Part shown: piece by piece, positions 6,835 through 14,989 of the stretch
How positions within the stretch are numbered: position 1 is the stretch's first letter
Layout of the letters: each line of letters begins with the position of its first letter
Assembly: GCF_002483305.1 (NCBI RefSeq)
Contig: NZ_DLHQ01000039.1
Coordinates: 198-29,497, forward strand
Direction: 5' to 3'
DNA length: 29,300 nucleotides
From: Brevundimonas sp. UBA7664
Lineage (GTDB): Bacteria; Pseudomonadota; Alphaproteobacteria; Caulobacterales; Caulobacteraceae
Made by a program: the position numbers and the translations under genes
The notes under the pieces: model-generated
Databases searched by the model: none
What the model saw: only the letters and a program-made list of their open reading frames with translations
What the model was told of the DNA's origin: nothing

Positions 6835-8607
6835 ATGCGGATGATCGCCCGCCTCAGACACAGCCGCTTTCCCCTGCTGGCGCTGGGGTCGCTGCTGCTT
6901 CTGCTGATCGCGGGCGTGGCCATCGGGGTGCTGAGCGAACGCGCCCTCAAGGGCCAGATGGCCCGCGAGGCCGGGGCCCAGGCGGACCTGCTGGCCTCGG
7001 CGGTCAGCGGCGCCCTGGCCTTCGACGACCGGGCGGCGGCCCAGGACTATGTCGACGCGGTGCAGGTCAATCCCAACGTCATGGCCGCGGCCGTCTATGA
7101 CGAGAACAACCGCATCGTCGCCAGTTTCGCGCGCCCGGGCGAGACCATTCCGCCGGTGGCCACGCCGCGCGGGCGCACGACCCGGTTTCAGGACGGACGC
7201 CTGTATGTGGTGAGGCCCGTCGAGGAAGCCGGCCAGACATTGGGGACCGCCCGCCTGCAGCTGCTGGACACGCCGGCGTCACAGACCTTCAGCCGGTTCG
7301 CCGGCCTGGTGCTGGTGCTGGGACTGGCCGGTCTGGTCGTCATCGTGCTGGCGGTGGCGCAGGGGGCGTTGCGCCGGGCCAACCGGGAACTGGCCGACCG
7401 GGCGGAGATCCTGGCCGAGACCAACGACCTGCTGCACCAGCAGATGGCCGAGCGGGAGAAGGCCGAGGAAGCCCTGCGCCAGAGCCAGAAGATGGAGGCC
7501 ATCGGCCGGCTGACCGGGGGCATCGCGCATGACTTCAACAACCTGCTGATGGTGGCCTCCAGCGGGGTGGAGCTGCTGGACCGCACCACGGACCCGGCGA
7601 AGCGCCAGGCCCTGACCGAGGGCGTGCGGCAGGCCGTCGAACGCGGGGCTGCCCTGACCCGCCAGATGCTGGCCTTCTCGCGCCGGGCGCCGCTGAAGAC
7701 CGAGGTGCTGCATCTGCCGACCCGGATCGAGGGCCTGCGCTTCCTGCTCGACCGGGCGCTGCGCGAGGACATCGAGGTGGTGCTGGACCTGCCCGACGAT
7801 CTGTGGCGCATCGAGGCCGATCCCGGCGAGCTGGAGCTGGCCCTGCTCAATCTGGCGGTCAATTCGCGCGACGCCATGCCGAACGGAGGCCGGATCATCC
7901 TGTCGGCGCACAATATGACGGGCGAGGGCCCGACGCCCGACATGGTCTGCCTGAGGATCGCCGACACCGGCACGGGCATGGCGGAAGCCGTGGCCTCGCG
8001 GGTGTTCGAGCCCTTCTTCACGACCAAGGAGGTCGGCCGGGGGACCGGTCTGGGTCTGTCGCAGGTCTATGGTTTCGCGCGGTCGTCCGGGGGGGAGATC
8101 AGCGTCGAGTCCGCCGAGGGGCTCGGCACGACCTTCACCCTGTGCCTGCCGCGCACGGACAAGCCAGCGACGGCGACGGCGACGGACCGGTCGCCGGCGG
8201 CGGCCGACCCGGAGCGGTTGACGCGCAGGGCGGAGGGACGGTTGCTGCTGGTCGAGGACGATGACGCCGTGGCGGCCGGGGTCGGTCATATGGTCCGCGA
8301 CCTGGGCTACACCTATGTCCGCGCGGCCCAGGCGGCCGACGCCCTGCGCCTGCTGGAACAGGGCGAGCGGTTCGATCTGGTGTTCTCGGACATGGTGATG
8401 CCGGGCGAGATGGACGGTCTGGCCCTGGCCAAGGCCATCCGGGAGCGCCATCCCGGCCTGCCCGTGGTCTTGACCACCGGTTTCAGCGAGGCGGCGGCGA
8501 CGGCGACGACGGAGCGGTTCCGGCTGTTGTCGAAACCGTATGGCATCGAGGCGTTGGCGGCGGTGCTCGGCGAGACCCAGGACCGGGTGAGGGCGGAGAC
8601 GCGCTGA
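6835..8607 (+). CDS. Hybrid sensor histidine kinase, CHASE8-like sensor, HisKA-HATPase-REC
   Basis: The 590-residue inner-membrane protein has TM1 at about residues 11-32. An extracytoplasmic domain of CHASE8 type follows (AREAGAQADLLASAVSGALAF, NPNVMAAAVYDENNRIVASF), then TM2 at about 154-178. A coiled coil at about 180-220 leads to HisKA with phospho-acceptor His232 in GGIAHDFNNLL. The HATPase domain has its N box (NLAVNSRDAM), G1 (DTGTGM), F box (FEPFFTTK) and G2 (GTGLGLS). A C-terminal receiver domain starts near residue 472 (LLLVEDDD), with Asp519 in SDMVMPG and Lys567 in LLSKP. All key residues are intact, so it should autophosphorylate and pass phosphate to its own receiver or an unlinked phosphotransferase. 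The YfiR-like protein encoded just upstream is its likely periplasmic partner. No output domain or response-regulator gene is adjacent. Confidence 0.93.
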   Translation: MRMIARLRHSRFPLLALGSLLLLLIAGVAIGVLSERALKGQMAREAGAQADLLASAVSGALAFDDRAAAQDYVDAVQVNPNVMAAAVYDENNRIVASFARPGETIPPVATPRGRTTRFQDGRLYVVRPVEEAGQTLGTARLQLLDTPASQTFSRFAGLVLVLGLAGLVVIVLAVAQGALRRANRELADRAEILAETNDLLHQQMAEREKAEEALRQSQKMEAIGRLTGGIAHDFNNLLMVASSGVELLDRTTDPAKRQALTEGVRQAVERGAALTRQMLAFSRRAPLKTEVLHLPTRIEGLRFLLDRALREDIEVVLDLPDDLWRIEADPGELELALLNLAVNSRDAMPNGGRIILSAHNMTGEGPTPDMVCLRIADTGTGMAEAVASRVFEPFFTTKEVGRGTGLGLSQVYGFARSSGGEISVESAEGLGTTFTLCLPRTDKPATATATDRSPAAADPERLTRRAEGRLLLVEDDDAVAAGVGHMVRDLGYTYVRAAQAADALRLLEQGERFDLVFSDMVMPGEMDGLALAKAIRERHPGLPVVLTTGFSEAAATATTERFRLLSKPYGIEALAAVLGETQDRVRAETR

Positions 8608-8610
8608 GCC

Positions 8611-8826
8611 CTTGTCATCCCGGACGTCGCGAAGCGGCGATCCGGGACGCTTTGGCCCAGACAGCAAAACTCCCGGAAGCTGCGTCAGCAGCTGTCCGGG
8701 AGAAAGGTCAGGACACAGCGCGGCGCCGGCCTGTCTCCCGGATAATCGCGCTGCGATTTCCGGGAGGATTGATGAGTGGCGGCATGCCGTCCCGGATCGC
8801 CGCTGTGCGGCGTCCGGGATGACAAG
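8611..8826. repeat. Composite palindromic repeat cluster (REP/BIME-like)
   Basis: An outer pair, 8611-8649 and 8788-8826, are near-identical 39-bp copies in opposite orientation, each a hairpin with GTCATCCCGGA and TCCGGGA ends. Two inner hairpins lie between them (about 8669-8704 and 8732-8767), both bounded by CTCCCGGA and TCCGGGAG. The cluster sits between the convergent 3' ends of the kinase and the DUF4168 gene. A further copy of the outer unit lies at 28024-28067, also between convergent genes. It may serve as a bidirectional terminator or mRNA-stabilising hairpin. Confidence 0.8.
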
Positions 8827-8841
8827 CGCGTGCGGCCTGGA

Positions 8842-9444
8842 TCAGCCGGCGCGGCGGGCGTCGGCGACGGCGAGGCGGGCGCGCAGATAGGCGTCCTGCG
8901 ACACGGCGCCGGAGATGGCGTTGAACCGCTCGCGGGCGAGGCCCGAGCTGTCGATGGCGGTCGCCATTTCTTCCTGCTGGTCCGCGGTGGGGGCGGCGCC
9001 GTTCAGGGCGGCGGCGATCGGCTGCACGGCGGCCATGGCCACGACGAACTGTTCGACCTCAGCGTCGGTCACGGCGGCGGCGGCCGAACCGGCCGGCGAG
9101 GGCTCGGTGGTCGCCAGCTCAAGGCGGGCCCGGACGACCGCATCCGTCGAGACGGCGGTGGAGATGGCGTTGAATCGCTCCAGCGCCAGTCCGGACGCTT
9201 CGATCGCCGCGGCCATCTGGGCCTGTTGTTCGGCGGTGGGAGCGGAGCCGGCGGCGGCCGCGATCGGGCGCACCGATTCCATCGCCGCCGCGAAGCTGAC
9301 CAGCTCGGCGTCGCTGATCGTCTCGGCCTCGGCGGCGTGAAGGGCCGGCGCCGGAGTGGGCGCGAAAGGCGCGGCAGCGGCGGGCGCAGCGGCGGCGGTC
9401 AGCAGGGCGGCGCAGGAAACGGCGGCGGGAAGCGAAATACGCAT
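8842..9444 (-). CDS. Secreted protein with two tandem DUF4168 domains
   Basis: The 200-residue protein begins with an Ala-rich signal peptide (MRISLPAAVSCAALLTAAAA ... AAA). Two copies of one domain follow, at about residues 43-110 and 123-192. Both copies share the pattern (I/V)(S/T)DAE(L/V), PIAAA, APTA(E/D)QQ, SGLA.ERFNAIS.AVS.D and RARL. This fits DUF4168, a domain of unknown function usually found once in periplasmic proteins, so an internal duplication has occurred. The second copy ends almost at the C-terminus. The gene stands alone on its strand, convergent with the kinase operon. A periplasmic location is inferred and the function is unknown. Confidence 0.85.
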   Translation of the reverse strand: MRISLPAAVSCAALLTAAAAPAAAAPFAPTPAPALHAAEAETISDAELVSFAAAMESVRPIAAAAGSAPTAEQQAQMAAAIEASGLALERFNAISTAVSTDAVVRARLELATTEPSPAGSAAAAVTDAEVEQFVVAMAAVQPIAAALNGAAPTADQQEEMATAIDSSGLARERFNAISGAVSQDAYLRARLAVADARRAG

Positions 9445-9627
9445 GGGTCGTCCTTGTATTGGTCCGCTGCGGCCCGAAGGCCGTGACGCGAAAACAGGTT
9501 CGCGAACCCCGCAGGCGCGGAGGGGAACTGGGGAAGATGCGGGAAGCGCGATTCTAGACGGAGAATGTGGTCACAACAAATCCGGCGGCGAGCGCGGTCC
9601 TGCCGGACATCCGTCGGAAACGGGCTG

Positions 9628-9777
9628 TCAGTCCTCGAGGGGCGGCAGGCCGGCTTCCTTGCGGGCGGCGGCGGCGGCCTTCTTTTCGGCCTTGGCGGCG
9701 GCTTTCTCGGCGGCCTTCTTGGCGTCGGCGCGGTCGCGCTCCTGACGTTCGAAACTGTAGTTGGGCTTACGGGCCAT
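9628..9777 (-). CDS. Small Lys/Ala-rich protein, 49 aa
   Basis: The reverse complement of 9628-9777 encodes MARKPNYSFERQERDRADAK, then a Lys/Ala/Glu-rich helical stretch of about 20 residues, ending KEAGLPPLED and a TGA stop. Small proteins starting MARKPNYSFER recur in alphaproteobacteria and are annotated as hypothetical. The start is preceded by a purine-rich AGAGAAAGAG at a usable distance. The alternating basic and acidic residues predict a single charged helix. It lies between the DUF4168 gene and the GreA/GreB-like gene on the same strand, with about 120 bp or more on each side, so it is probably transcribed separately. Function unknown. Confidence 0.75.
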   Translation of the reverse strand: MARKPNYSFERQERDRADAKKAAEKAAAKAEKKAAAAARKEAGLPPLED

Positions 9778-9901
9778 CGGCGGCTCTTTCTCTTTTGTGG
9801 GCGCTGACGCGCGTCGCGCTGTTTGAACGCAGGAAGCGCTGCATCCGCGCCTTCAGTTCCCCAAGGTGGGGCAAGCGGGGGGCCGGGGCAACCATTGACG
9901 G

Positions 9902-10378
9902 TCAATCGACGGCGATGACCTCGACGGTCCGGCCGGCGACGACGGCCTCGTCGCCCACGCGCTTGCCGATCAGGGCGACGGCGAGGGGCGAGACGTGGCT
10001 GACCGAACCGGCGGCCGGGTCGGCCTCGTCCTCGCCGGTGATGCGCCAGGTCTGGCTGCGGCCGTCGTCGCGTTCGAGGGTGACCGAGCCGCCGAAGCGG
10101 ACGCGACCGTCGGGCGTGGTCTCGACCAGCTGGGCGGTGGCGCGACGGGCCGACCAGTAGCGCAGGTCGCGGGTGGCGCGGGCCATGGCGGTGCGGTCAG
10201 CCTCGATGTCGCCCTGGGCCTGGGCGGCGGAGTATGCCGCGCGGGCCGAGGCCAGGGCGGACTCGATCTGCGCCAGGCCCGTCAAGGTGACCAGGTTCGG
10301 GTGGGGCGATATCGGACGGTCGGGAAGGTCGGCGGCCGTGGCCTCCAGGTCTTCCTCGCGGGTGAAGGCGACGCTCAT
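9902..10378 (-). CDS. GreA/GreB-family transcription elongation factor-like protein
   Basis: The 158-residue protein has the two-part GreA/GreB shape. The N-terminal coiled coil runs to about residue 85, with a tip segment GDIEADRTAMARATRDLRYW that parallels the GreA tip GDLKENAEYHAAREQQ and keeps acidic residues there. The C-terminal FKBP-like domain includes RVRFGGSVTLERDDG, WRITGEDEADPAAG, ISH-like VSHVSPLAVALIGKRVGDE and the final VEVIAVD. Gre factors bind the RNA polymerase secondary channel and promote cleavage of backtracked RNA. The sequence diverges from canonical GreA, so this is probably a paralogue. It is divergent from the flavoprotein gene, sharing a short intergenic region of about 50 bp. 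Confidence 0.88.
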   Translation of the reverse strand: MSVAFTREEDLEATAADLPDRPISPHPNLVTLTGLAQIESALASARAAYSAAQAQGDIEADRTAMARATRDLRYWSARRATAQLVETTPDGRVRFGGSVTLERDDGRSQTWRITGEDEADPAAGSVSHVSPLAVALIGKRVGDEAVVAGRTVEVIAVD

Positions 10379-10432
10379 GGGGGATGAGCGTATGGCGGCT
10401 CAGCGCGTTCCGGTCCATCAGGAGCGATGACC

Positions 10433-11638
10433 ATGCGCAAGACAGTCCATGTGATCGGCGCCGGGCCCGCCGGACTGATGGCGGCCGAGCGGCTGGCCCG
10501 GGCGGGCGCAGCCGTCGTGGTGCACGAGGCCATGCCGTCGGTGGGGCGCAAATTCCTGATGGCGGGGCGGGGCGGGCTGAACCTGACCCATTCCGAACCG
10601 ATGGCGGGGTTCGTGAGCCGCTATGGGGCCGCGGCAGAGTCGGTGGGGCGGTGGCTGGAGGCCTTTTCGCCGACGCATCTGACCGGCTGGTCCGAGGGGC
10701 TGGGGCAGACCACCTTCACCGGCTCGTCAGGCCGGGTGTTTCCGCGGGCGATGAAGGCCTCGCCGCTGCTGCGGGCTTGGCTGGGGCGGCTGGGCGAGCT
10801 GGGGGTCGAGGTGCGGACGCGGTCGCGCTGGGTCGGTCGCCGCGACGGCGGCTGGGTGTTTGAAACGCCGGACGGCGAACGGGTCGAGCGGCCCGACGCC
10901 GTGGTGCTGGCCCTGGGCGGGGCGAGCTGGCCGCGGCTGGGGTCGGACGGGGCGTGGCGCGCATGGCTGGAGGCGGACGGGGTGGCGGTCGAGCCGTTCC
11001 GGCCCGCCAACGTCGGCTTCGACGTGGACTGGTCGCCGGTGTTCGCGGACCGGTTCGCCGGCCAGCCGCTGAAGCCCGTCGCCCTGACCCATGCGGACCG
11101 GACGGTGCGCGGCGAGGCCATGGTCACCCGCTACGGTCTCGAGGGTGGGGCGATCTATGCGCTGTCCGCCGGGCTGCGCGAGGCGATCGACCGCGACGGG
11201 ACGGCGAGCCTGACGATCGATCTGCGCCCGGACCTGTCGGTCGAGGCGCTGGCGGGACGGCTGGCCAAGCCGCGCGGCAAGGACAGCGCGACCAACTGGC
11301 TGCGCAAGGCGGGGGGTCTGTCGCCGGTCGCGGTCGGCCTGTTGCGCGAGATTCCGGGCGAGCTGCCGGCGGGGGCCGACAAGCTGGCGAAACGGATCAA
11401 GGCGGTGCGGCTGAGCCTGACCGGGGTGCAGGGGCTGGAGCGGGCCATTTCATCCGCCGGCGGGGTGCGGCTGGACCAGGTCGACGCGGGGCTGATGCTG
11501 ACCGCCCTGCCCGGCGTCTTCGTGGCGGGAGAGATGCTGGACTGGGAGGCGCCGACGGGCGGCTATCTGCTGCAGGCGTCAATGGCCTCGGGCGTGGTCG
11601 CGGCCGACGGCGTGCTGCGATGGCTGGAGGCGGGGTGA
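10433..11638 (+). CDS. TIGR03862-type flavoprotein (HI0933-like FAD-dependent oxidoreductase)
   Basis: The 401-residue protein opens with the Rossmann FAD-binding motif VIGAGPAGLMAAERL. The family motif GRKFLMAGRGGLNLTHSEP follows at about residues 38-58. Later landmarks are the second dinucleotide segment AVVLALGGASWPRLGSDG, the domain with RYGLEGGAIYALS, the conserved TGVQGLERAISSAGGVRLD and the C-terminal FAD segment FVAGEMLDWEAPTGGYLLQA. Members bind FAD; the substrate of this branch is not known. The ATG at 10433 was preferred because GGAG at 10421-10424 sits 8 bp before it. The ATG at 10427 is in frame but too close to that SD. The serine hydrolase gene follows on the same strand 31 bp later. 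Confidence 0.92.
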   Translation: MRKTVHVIGAGPAGLMAAERLARAGAAVVVHEAMPSVGRKFLMAGRGGLNLTHSEPMAGFVSRYGAAAESVGRWLEAFSPTHLTGWSEGLGQTTFTGSSGRVFPRAMKASPLLRAWLGRLGELGVEVRTRSRWVGRRDGGWVFETPDGERVERPDAVVLALGGASWPRLGSDGAWRAWLEADGVAVEPFRPANVGFDVDWSPVFADRFAGQPLKPVALTHADRTVRGEAMVTRYGLEGGAIYALSAGLREAIDRDGTASLTIDLRPDLSVEALAGRLAKPRGKDSATNWLRKAGGLSPVAVGLLREIPGELPAGADKLAKRIKAVRLSLTGVQGLERAISSAGGVRLDQVDAGLMLTALPGVFVAGEMLDWEAPTGGYLLQASMASGVVAADGVLRWLEAG

Positions 11639-11669
11639 CGCTGGACGCCCGCCTCGCTAGGACATCTCC

Positions 11670-12812
11670 ATGACCGCCCTTCCCGACATCCACGGCCCCT
11701 GCCCCGCCCGGTTCGCCGCCGTGAAGGACGCCTTCGCGGCCAATTTCACCGAGGCGCCGGAGGGCCTGAACGAGCGCGGGGCGCGGTTCACGGTCTGCAT
11801 CGGCGGCGAGATCGTGGTCGATCTGCGGGCGGGCTGGGCCGATACGGCGCAGACCCTCCCCTATGGCGAGACGACGCTGACGCCGGTGTTTTCGGCGGGC
11901 AAGGCGGTGATGGCATTGATGATCGCCACCTGCGTCGAGCGGGGATTGCTGGACTATGAGCGGCCCGTTTCCGACTGGTGGCCGGCCTTCGGACAGGCGG
12001 GCAAGGCCGCGGTCACCGTCGGCCAGATGATGAGCCACCAGGCGGGGCTGCCGGGCTTCGACACGCCCGAGGACCCGGCCATCTGGTTCGACCGCGAGGC
12101 GACCCTGGCCCGGCTGTGCGCCCAGGCGCCGATGTGGCCGCCGGGGACGGCGTCGGGCTACAGCCCCATCGTCATCGGCTATCTGGCGGGCGAGCTGTTC
12201 CGCATCGTCGACGGGCGGACCATGGGGACGGCGCTGCGCGAGGATTTCGCGGAGCCGCACGGCCTGGACCTGTGGGTCGGCCTGCCGGAGGCCGAGCATG
12301 GACGGGTAGCGCAGATGCGCAAGCCGTCGCGGATGGCGGACCTGGGGCCGGCGGACGCGGTCAAGACGGCGGCCTTCCTGGACCGGGGATCAGCGCCGGG
12401 GCGGGACTCGGCCGAATGGCGGATGATCGAGATTCCCTCGGCCAATCTGCACGGGACGGCACGGGACCTGGCGCGGATCATGGCGGTGTTCGCCGACGGC
12501 GGGCGGCTGGAGGGGCGGCAGGTGCTGTCGCCGGCGACGCTGGCGGCGGCGACGCGGTCGCGGATCCACGGGCGGGACAAGGTGCTGCCGTTCGTCATGG
12601 GCTGGGCCGCGGGGCTGACGCGCAATGAGACGGTGGACATCTTCGGGCCCAACCTGGAGGCGGTCGGCCATTGCGGCTGGGGCGGAAGCTGCGCCTTCGC
12701 CGATCCGGACGCCGGGCTGTCCGCCGCCTATGTGATGACACGGCAGTCGCACCACCTGATCGGCGACCCGCGGGCGCAACGGTTGATTCAGGCGCTGTAC
12801 GACGGTCTCTAG
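11670..12812 (+). CDS. Serine hydrolase of the class C beta-lactamase / EstB family
   Basis: The 380-residue protein has the beta-lactamase fold signature: the catalytic Ser-x-x-Lys motif SAGK (Ser75, Lys78), a Tyr motif in SGYSPIVIGYLAGELF, and an HxG-type motif GHCGWGGS near the C-terminus in place of KTG. The GEMMSHQAG-like stretch MMSHQAGLPGF and the region around residues 250-290 (NLHGTARDLARIMAVFADGG) are typical of esterase/transpeptidase-like members rather than antibiotic-resistance enzymes. There is no obvious signal peptide, so a cytosolic esterase or amidase is likely. It follows the flavoprotein gene by 31 bp. Its stop overlaps the rarD stop tail-to-tail (CTAG at 12809-12812). 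Confidence 0.9.
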   Translation: MTALPDIHGPCPARFAAVKDAFAANFTEAPEGLNERGARFTVCIGGEIVVDLRAGWADTAQTLPYGETTLTPVFSAGKAVMALMIATCVERGLLDYERPVSDWWPAFGQAGKAAVTVGQMMSHQAGLPGFDTPEDPAIWFDREATLARLCAQAPMWPPGTASGYSPIVIGYLAGELFRIVDGRTMGTALREDFAEPHGLDLWVGLPEAEHGRVAQMRKPSRMADLGPADAVKTAAFLDRGSAPGRDSAEWRMIEIPSANLHGTARDLARIMAVFADGGRLEGRQVLSPATLAAATRSRIHGRDKVLPFVMGWAAGLTRNETVDIFGPNLEAVGHCGWGGSCAFADPDAGLSAAYVMTRQSHHLIGDPRAQRLIQALYDGL

Positions 12813-13735
12813 ACCGGCTCCGCGCATCGCTTGAGCGCCTCGCGCGCGGCGCGGTGGCGGTGGAAGGCGGCGGCCGCGAACACGGCCGCGCCGCCCCAGA
12901 TGAAGACGAAGCTGATCACCCGCAGCGGCGTCAGGGCCTCGCCGGCCCAGACACCGACGGCGAACTGCAGCGTCGGGGCGAGGAACTGGATGAAGCCGAG
13001 GGTCGACAGCGGCAGGCGGCGCGCCGACCAGGCGAACAGGGCCAGCGGCAGGACCGTGGCGGGGCCGTTGAGCAGGGCCCAGGCCGTGTTGACCGGGCTG
13101 TCGAAGGCGACGCCCGCGCCGGTGTGCTGCAGCCACAGCACCCAGGCGAGGCCGAACGGGACCAGCAGCAGGCATTCGACCAGAAGCCCGGCCTGGGCGT
13201 CGATGGGGACGCGTTTGCGGATCACGCCATAGCTGGCGAAGCTGAAGGCGAGGACCAGGGAGATCCACGGCGGGCGGCCGAGGGCGGCGGTCTGGAACAG
13301 GACGCCGACGGCGGCGAGGCCGATGGCGACCCAGCCCCATTTGTCGATCTTCTCGCGGAACAGCCACAGCCCCACGACCATGTTGAGCAGCGGGTTGATG
13401 TAGTAGCCGAGGCTGGCCTCGAGCGTCGCCTCGTGGGTGGTGGCCCAGACGTAGAGGCCCCAGTTGACCCCGATCAGCAGCGTCGAGAGGGCCAGCCAGC
13501 CGAGGGTTTCGGGATGGGTCAGGGCGGACCGGACCTGGCCGCCCTGTTTCGCCAGCAGCACCAGCAGGCCGGCGAAGGCCACGGCCCACAGGGCGCGGTG
13601 GGCGAGGATCTCGAGCGAGTCGAAGCCGAGCGCGCCCTGGGCCATGAACAGCAGGGGCATGAAGCCCCACATGACATAGCAGCCGAAGGCGGAGATCAGG
13701 GCGGCGCGGGGGGCAGCGGTCGGGGCAGGCGCCAC
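12809..13735 (-). CDS. rarD: EamA-family transporter RarD
   Basis: The 308-residue protein has about ten hydrophobic segments and the RarD pattern: CYVMWGFMPLLF in the first helix, EILAHRALWA, LIGVNWGLYVWATTHEATLEASLGYYINPLLNM, and the second half LNGPATVLPLALFAWSARRLPLSTLGFIQFLAPTLQF. RarD proteins are drug/metabolite-superfamily permeases of the inner membrane with poorly known substrates (chloramphenicol sensitivity gave the name). The start lies 5 bp after the asd stop, so it is cotranscribed with asd. Its stop overlaps that of the serine hydrolase gene on the other strand. Confidence 0.93.
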   Translation of the reverse strand: MAPAPTAAPRAALISAFGCYVMWGFMPLLFMAQGALGFDSLEILAHRALWAVAFAGLLVLLAKQGGQVRSALTHPETLGWLALSTLLIGVNWGLYVWATTHEATLEASLGYYINPLLNMVVGLWLFREKIDKWGWVAIGLAAVGVLFQTAALGRPPWISLVLAFSFASYGVIRKRVPIDAQAGLLVECLLLVPFGLAWVLWLQHTGAGVAFDSPVNTAWALLNGPATVLPLALFAWSARRLPLSTLGFIQFLAPTLQFAVGVWAGEALTPLRVISFVFIWGGAAVFAAAAFHRHRAAREALKRCAEPV

Positions 13736-13740
13736 GACGG

Positions 13741-14787
13741 TCAGACCGTGATCGAGCGATACCCCGAGGCGGGCTTGATGATGCCCGTCTCGTCCAGCAA
13801 CTGGGCGATCTGGACGGCGTTGAGCGCCGCGCCCTTGCGCAGATTGTCGGAGACGATCCAGAGGTTCAGGCCGTTCTCGACGGTCGGGTCCTTGCGGATG
13901 CGGCTGACGTAGACGGCGTGTTCGCCGGCGGCGTCGACCGGGGTGATGTAGCCGTCGTGCTCCTGCTTATCGATGACCATGACGCCGGGGGCGTCGCGCA
14001 GGAGGGCGCGGGCCTCGTCGGGCGAGATGGGGCGGTCGAACTCGAGGTTCACCGACTCGCAGTGGCCGACGAAGACCGGCACGCGCACGCAGGTGACGGT
14101 CAGCTTGATGTCGGGATCGAGGATCTTGTGCGTCTCCTTCCACATCTTGGCTTCCTCGTCGGTGGAACCGTCGTCGAGGAAGGACCCGATGTAGGGGATG
14201 ACGTTGAAGGCGATCTGCTTCGGGAACAGTTTCGGCCGGGCGTCGCCGAGGCCGTAGATGGCCTTGGTCTGGTTCCACAGCTCGTCCATGCCCGCCTTTC
14301 CGGCGCCCGAGACCGATTGATAGGTCGAGACCACGGCGCGCTTGATCTTCGCCGCGTCATGCAGGGGCTTGAGCGCCACGACCAGCTGGGCGGTCGAGCA
14401 GTTGGGGTTGGCGATGATGTTCTTCCGCGTCGCCAGCTTGATGGCGTCGGGGTTCACCTCGGGCACGATCAGCGGCACGTCCGGGTCCATGCGGAAGGCC
14501 GAGGAGTTGTCGATGACGATGGGGCCGGCCTTGCCGATCTTCTCGGACCAGGCGCGCGAGGCGTCGCCACCGGCGCTCATCAGCACCAGGTCGACGGTCG
14601 AGAAATCGAACAGTTCGATGTCCTCGCATTTGATCGTCTTGTCGCCCCAGGACACCTCGACGCCCTTGGACTTGCGCGAGGCGACGGCGTGCATGGTGTC
14701 GACGGGGAAGTCGAGTTCCTCGAGGATGTTCAGCATTTCCCGACCGACGTTGCCGGTGGCGCCTACGACGGCGACGCGATAGCCCAT
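13741..14787 (-). CDS. asd: Aspartate-semialdehyde dehydrogenase
   Basis: This enzyme makes L-aspartate-4-semialdehyde from aspartyl phosphate with NADPH, the branch point to lysine, diaminopimelate, threonine and methionine. The 348-residue sequence has the NADP-binding motif VAVVGATGNVGREML at the N-terminus, SAGGDASRAW, the catalytic Cys130 in NPNCST, VSTYQSVSGAGKAGMDEL and the catalytic His242 in VGHCESV. It ends RKGAALNAVQIAQLL. The length is typical of the family. rarD follows 5 bp downstream on the same strand. Upstream are two direct copies of a palindromic repeat (14806-14915) and the divergent zapE. Confidence 0.98.
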   Translation of the reverse strand: MGYRVAVVGATGNVGREMLNILEELDFPVDTMHAVASRKSKGVEVSWGDKTIKCEDIELFDFSTVDLVLMSAGGDASRAWSEKIGKAGPIVIDNSSAFRMDPDVPLIVPEVNPDAIKLATRKNIIANPNCSTAQLVVALKPLHDAAKIKRAVVSTYQSVSGAGKAGMDELWNQTKAIYGLGDARPKLFPKQIAFNVIPYIGSFLDDGSTDEEAKMWKETHKILDPDIKLTVTCVRVPVFVGHCESVNLEFDRPISPDEARALLRDAPGVMVIDKQEHDGYITPVDAAGEHAVYVSRIRKDPTVENGLNLWIVSDNLRKGAALNAVQIAQLLDETGIIKPASGYRSITV

Positions 14788-14805
14788 GACATTATTCCTT
14801 GCGCT

Positions 14806-14915
14806 AACGCTCGCCGCGCGGCGGCTCGCTTCTTGAGCGCGATTGGGGTTGGTCCTTCGAACGCCTCGCCGCCCGGCTCGCGGAGCCTCGCTGCTTGAGC
14901 GCTGATTGTGTTGGT
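14806..14915. repeat. Two direct copies of an approx. 50-bp palindromic repeat
   Basis: Copy 1 (14806-14852) and copy 2 (14860-14915) both run AACGC, (C)TCGCCG, a GC-rich palindrome, CTCGC, (T/G)CTTGAGCGC, ATTG and GTTGGT. Copy 2 carries a few extra bases in the GC-rich part. A third, shorter copy (CGCTCGCCCCGCGGGGGCTC, then GCTGCTTGAG) lies at 28845-28876 inside the end of fmt. The copies lie between the divergent asd and zapE start codons. Confidence 0.75.
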
Positions 14916-14989
14916 TCGCCTATGTGGGCCTTCGCGGGCGCGAAGCAATCGCTTTTCAGCGGTCGCGGGCGCCGCTAAGCCCGAGAACG

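Noticed and set aside
8611..8826. Insertion sequence bounded by inverted repeats
   Set aside because: Only 216 bp, no coding frame between the ends and the same unit recurs singly at 28024; it fits a cluster of palindromic repeats better than a transposon.
14906..14989. Upstream ATG as the zapE start
   Set aside because: The extra 28 residues overlap the second copy of a palindromic repeat and do not resemble AFG1/ZapE N-termini.
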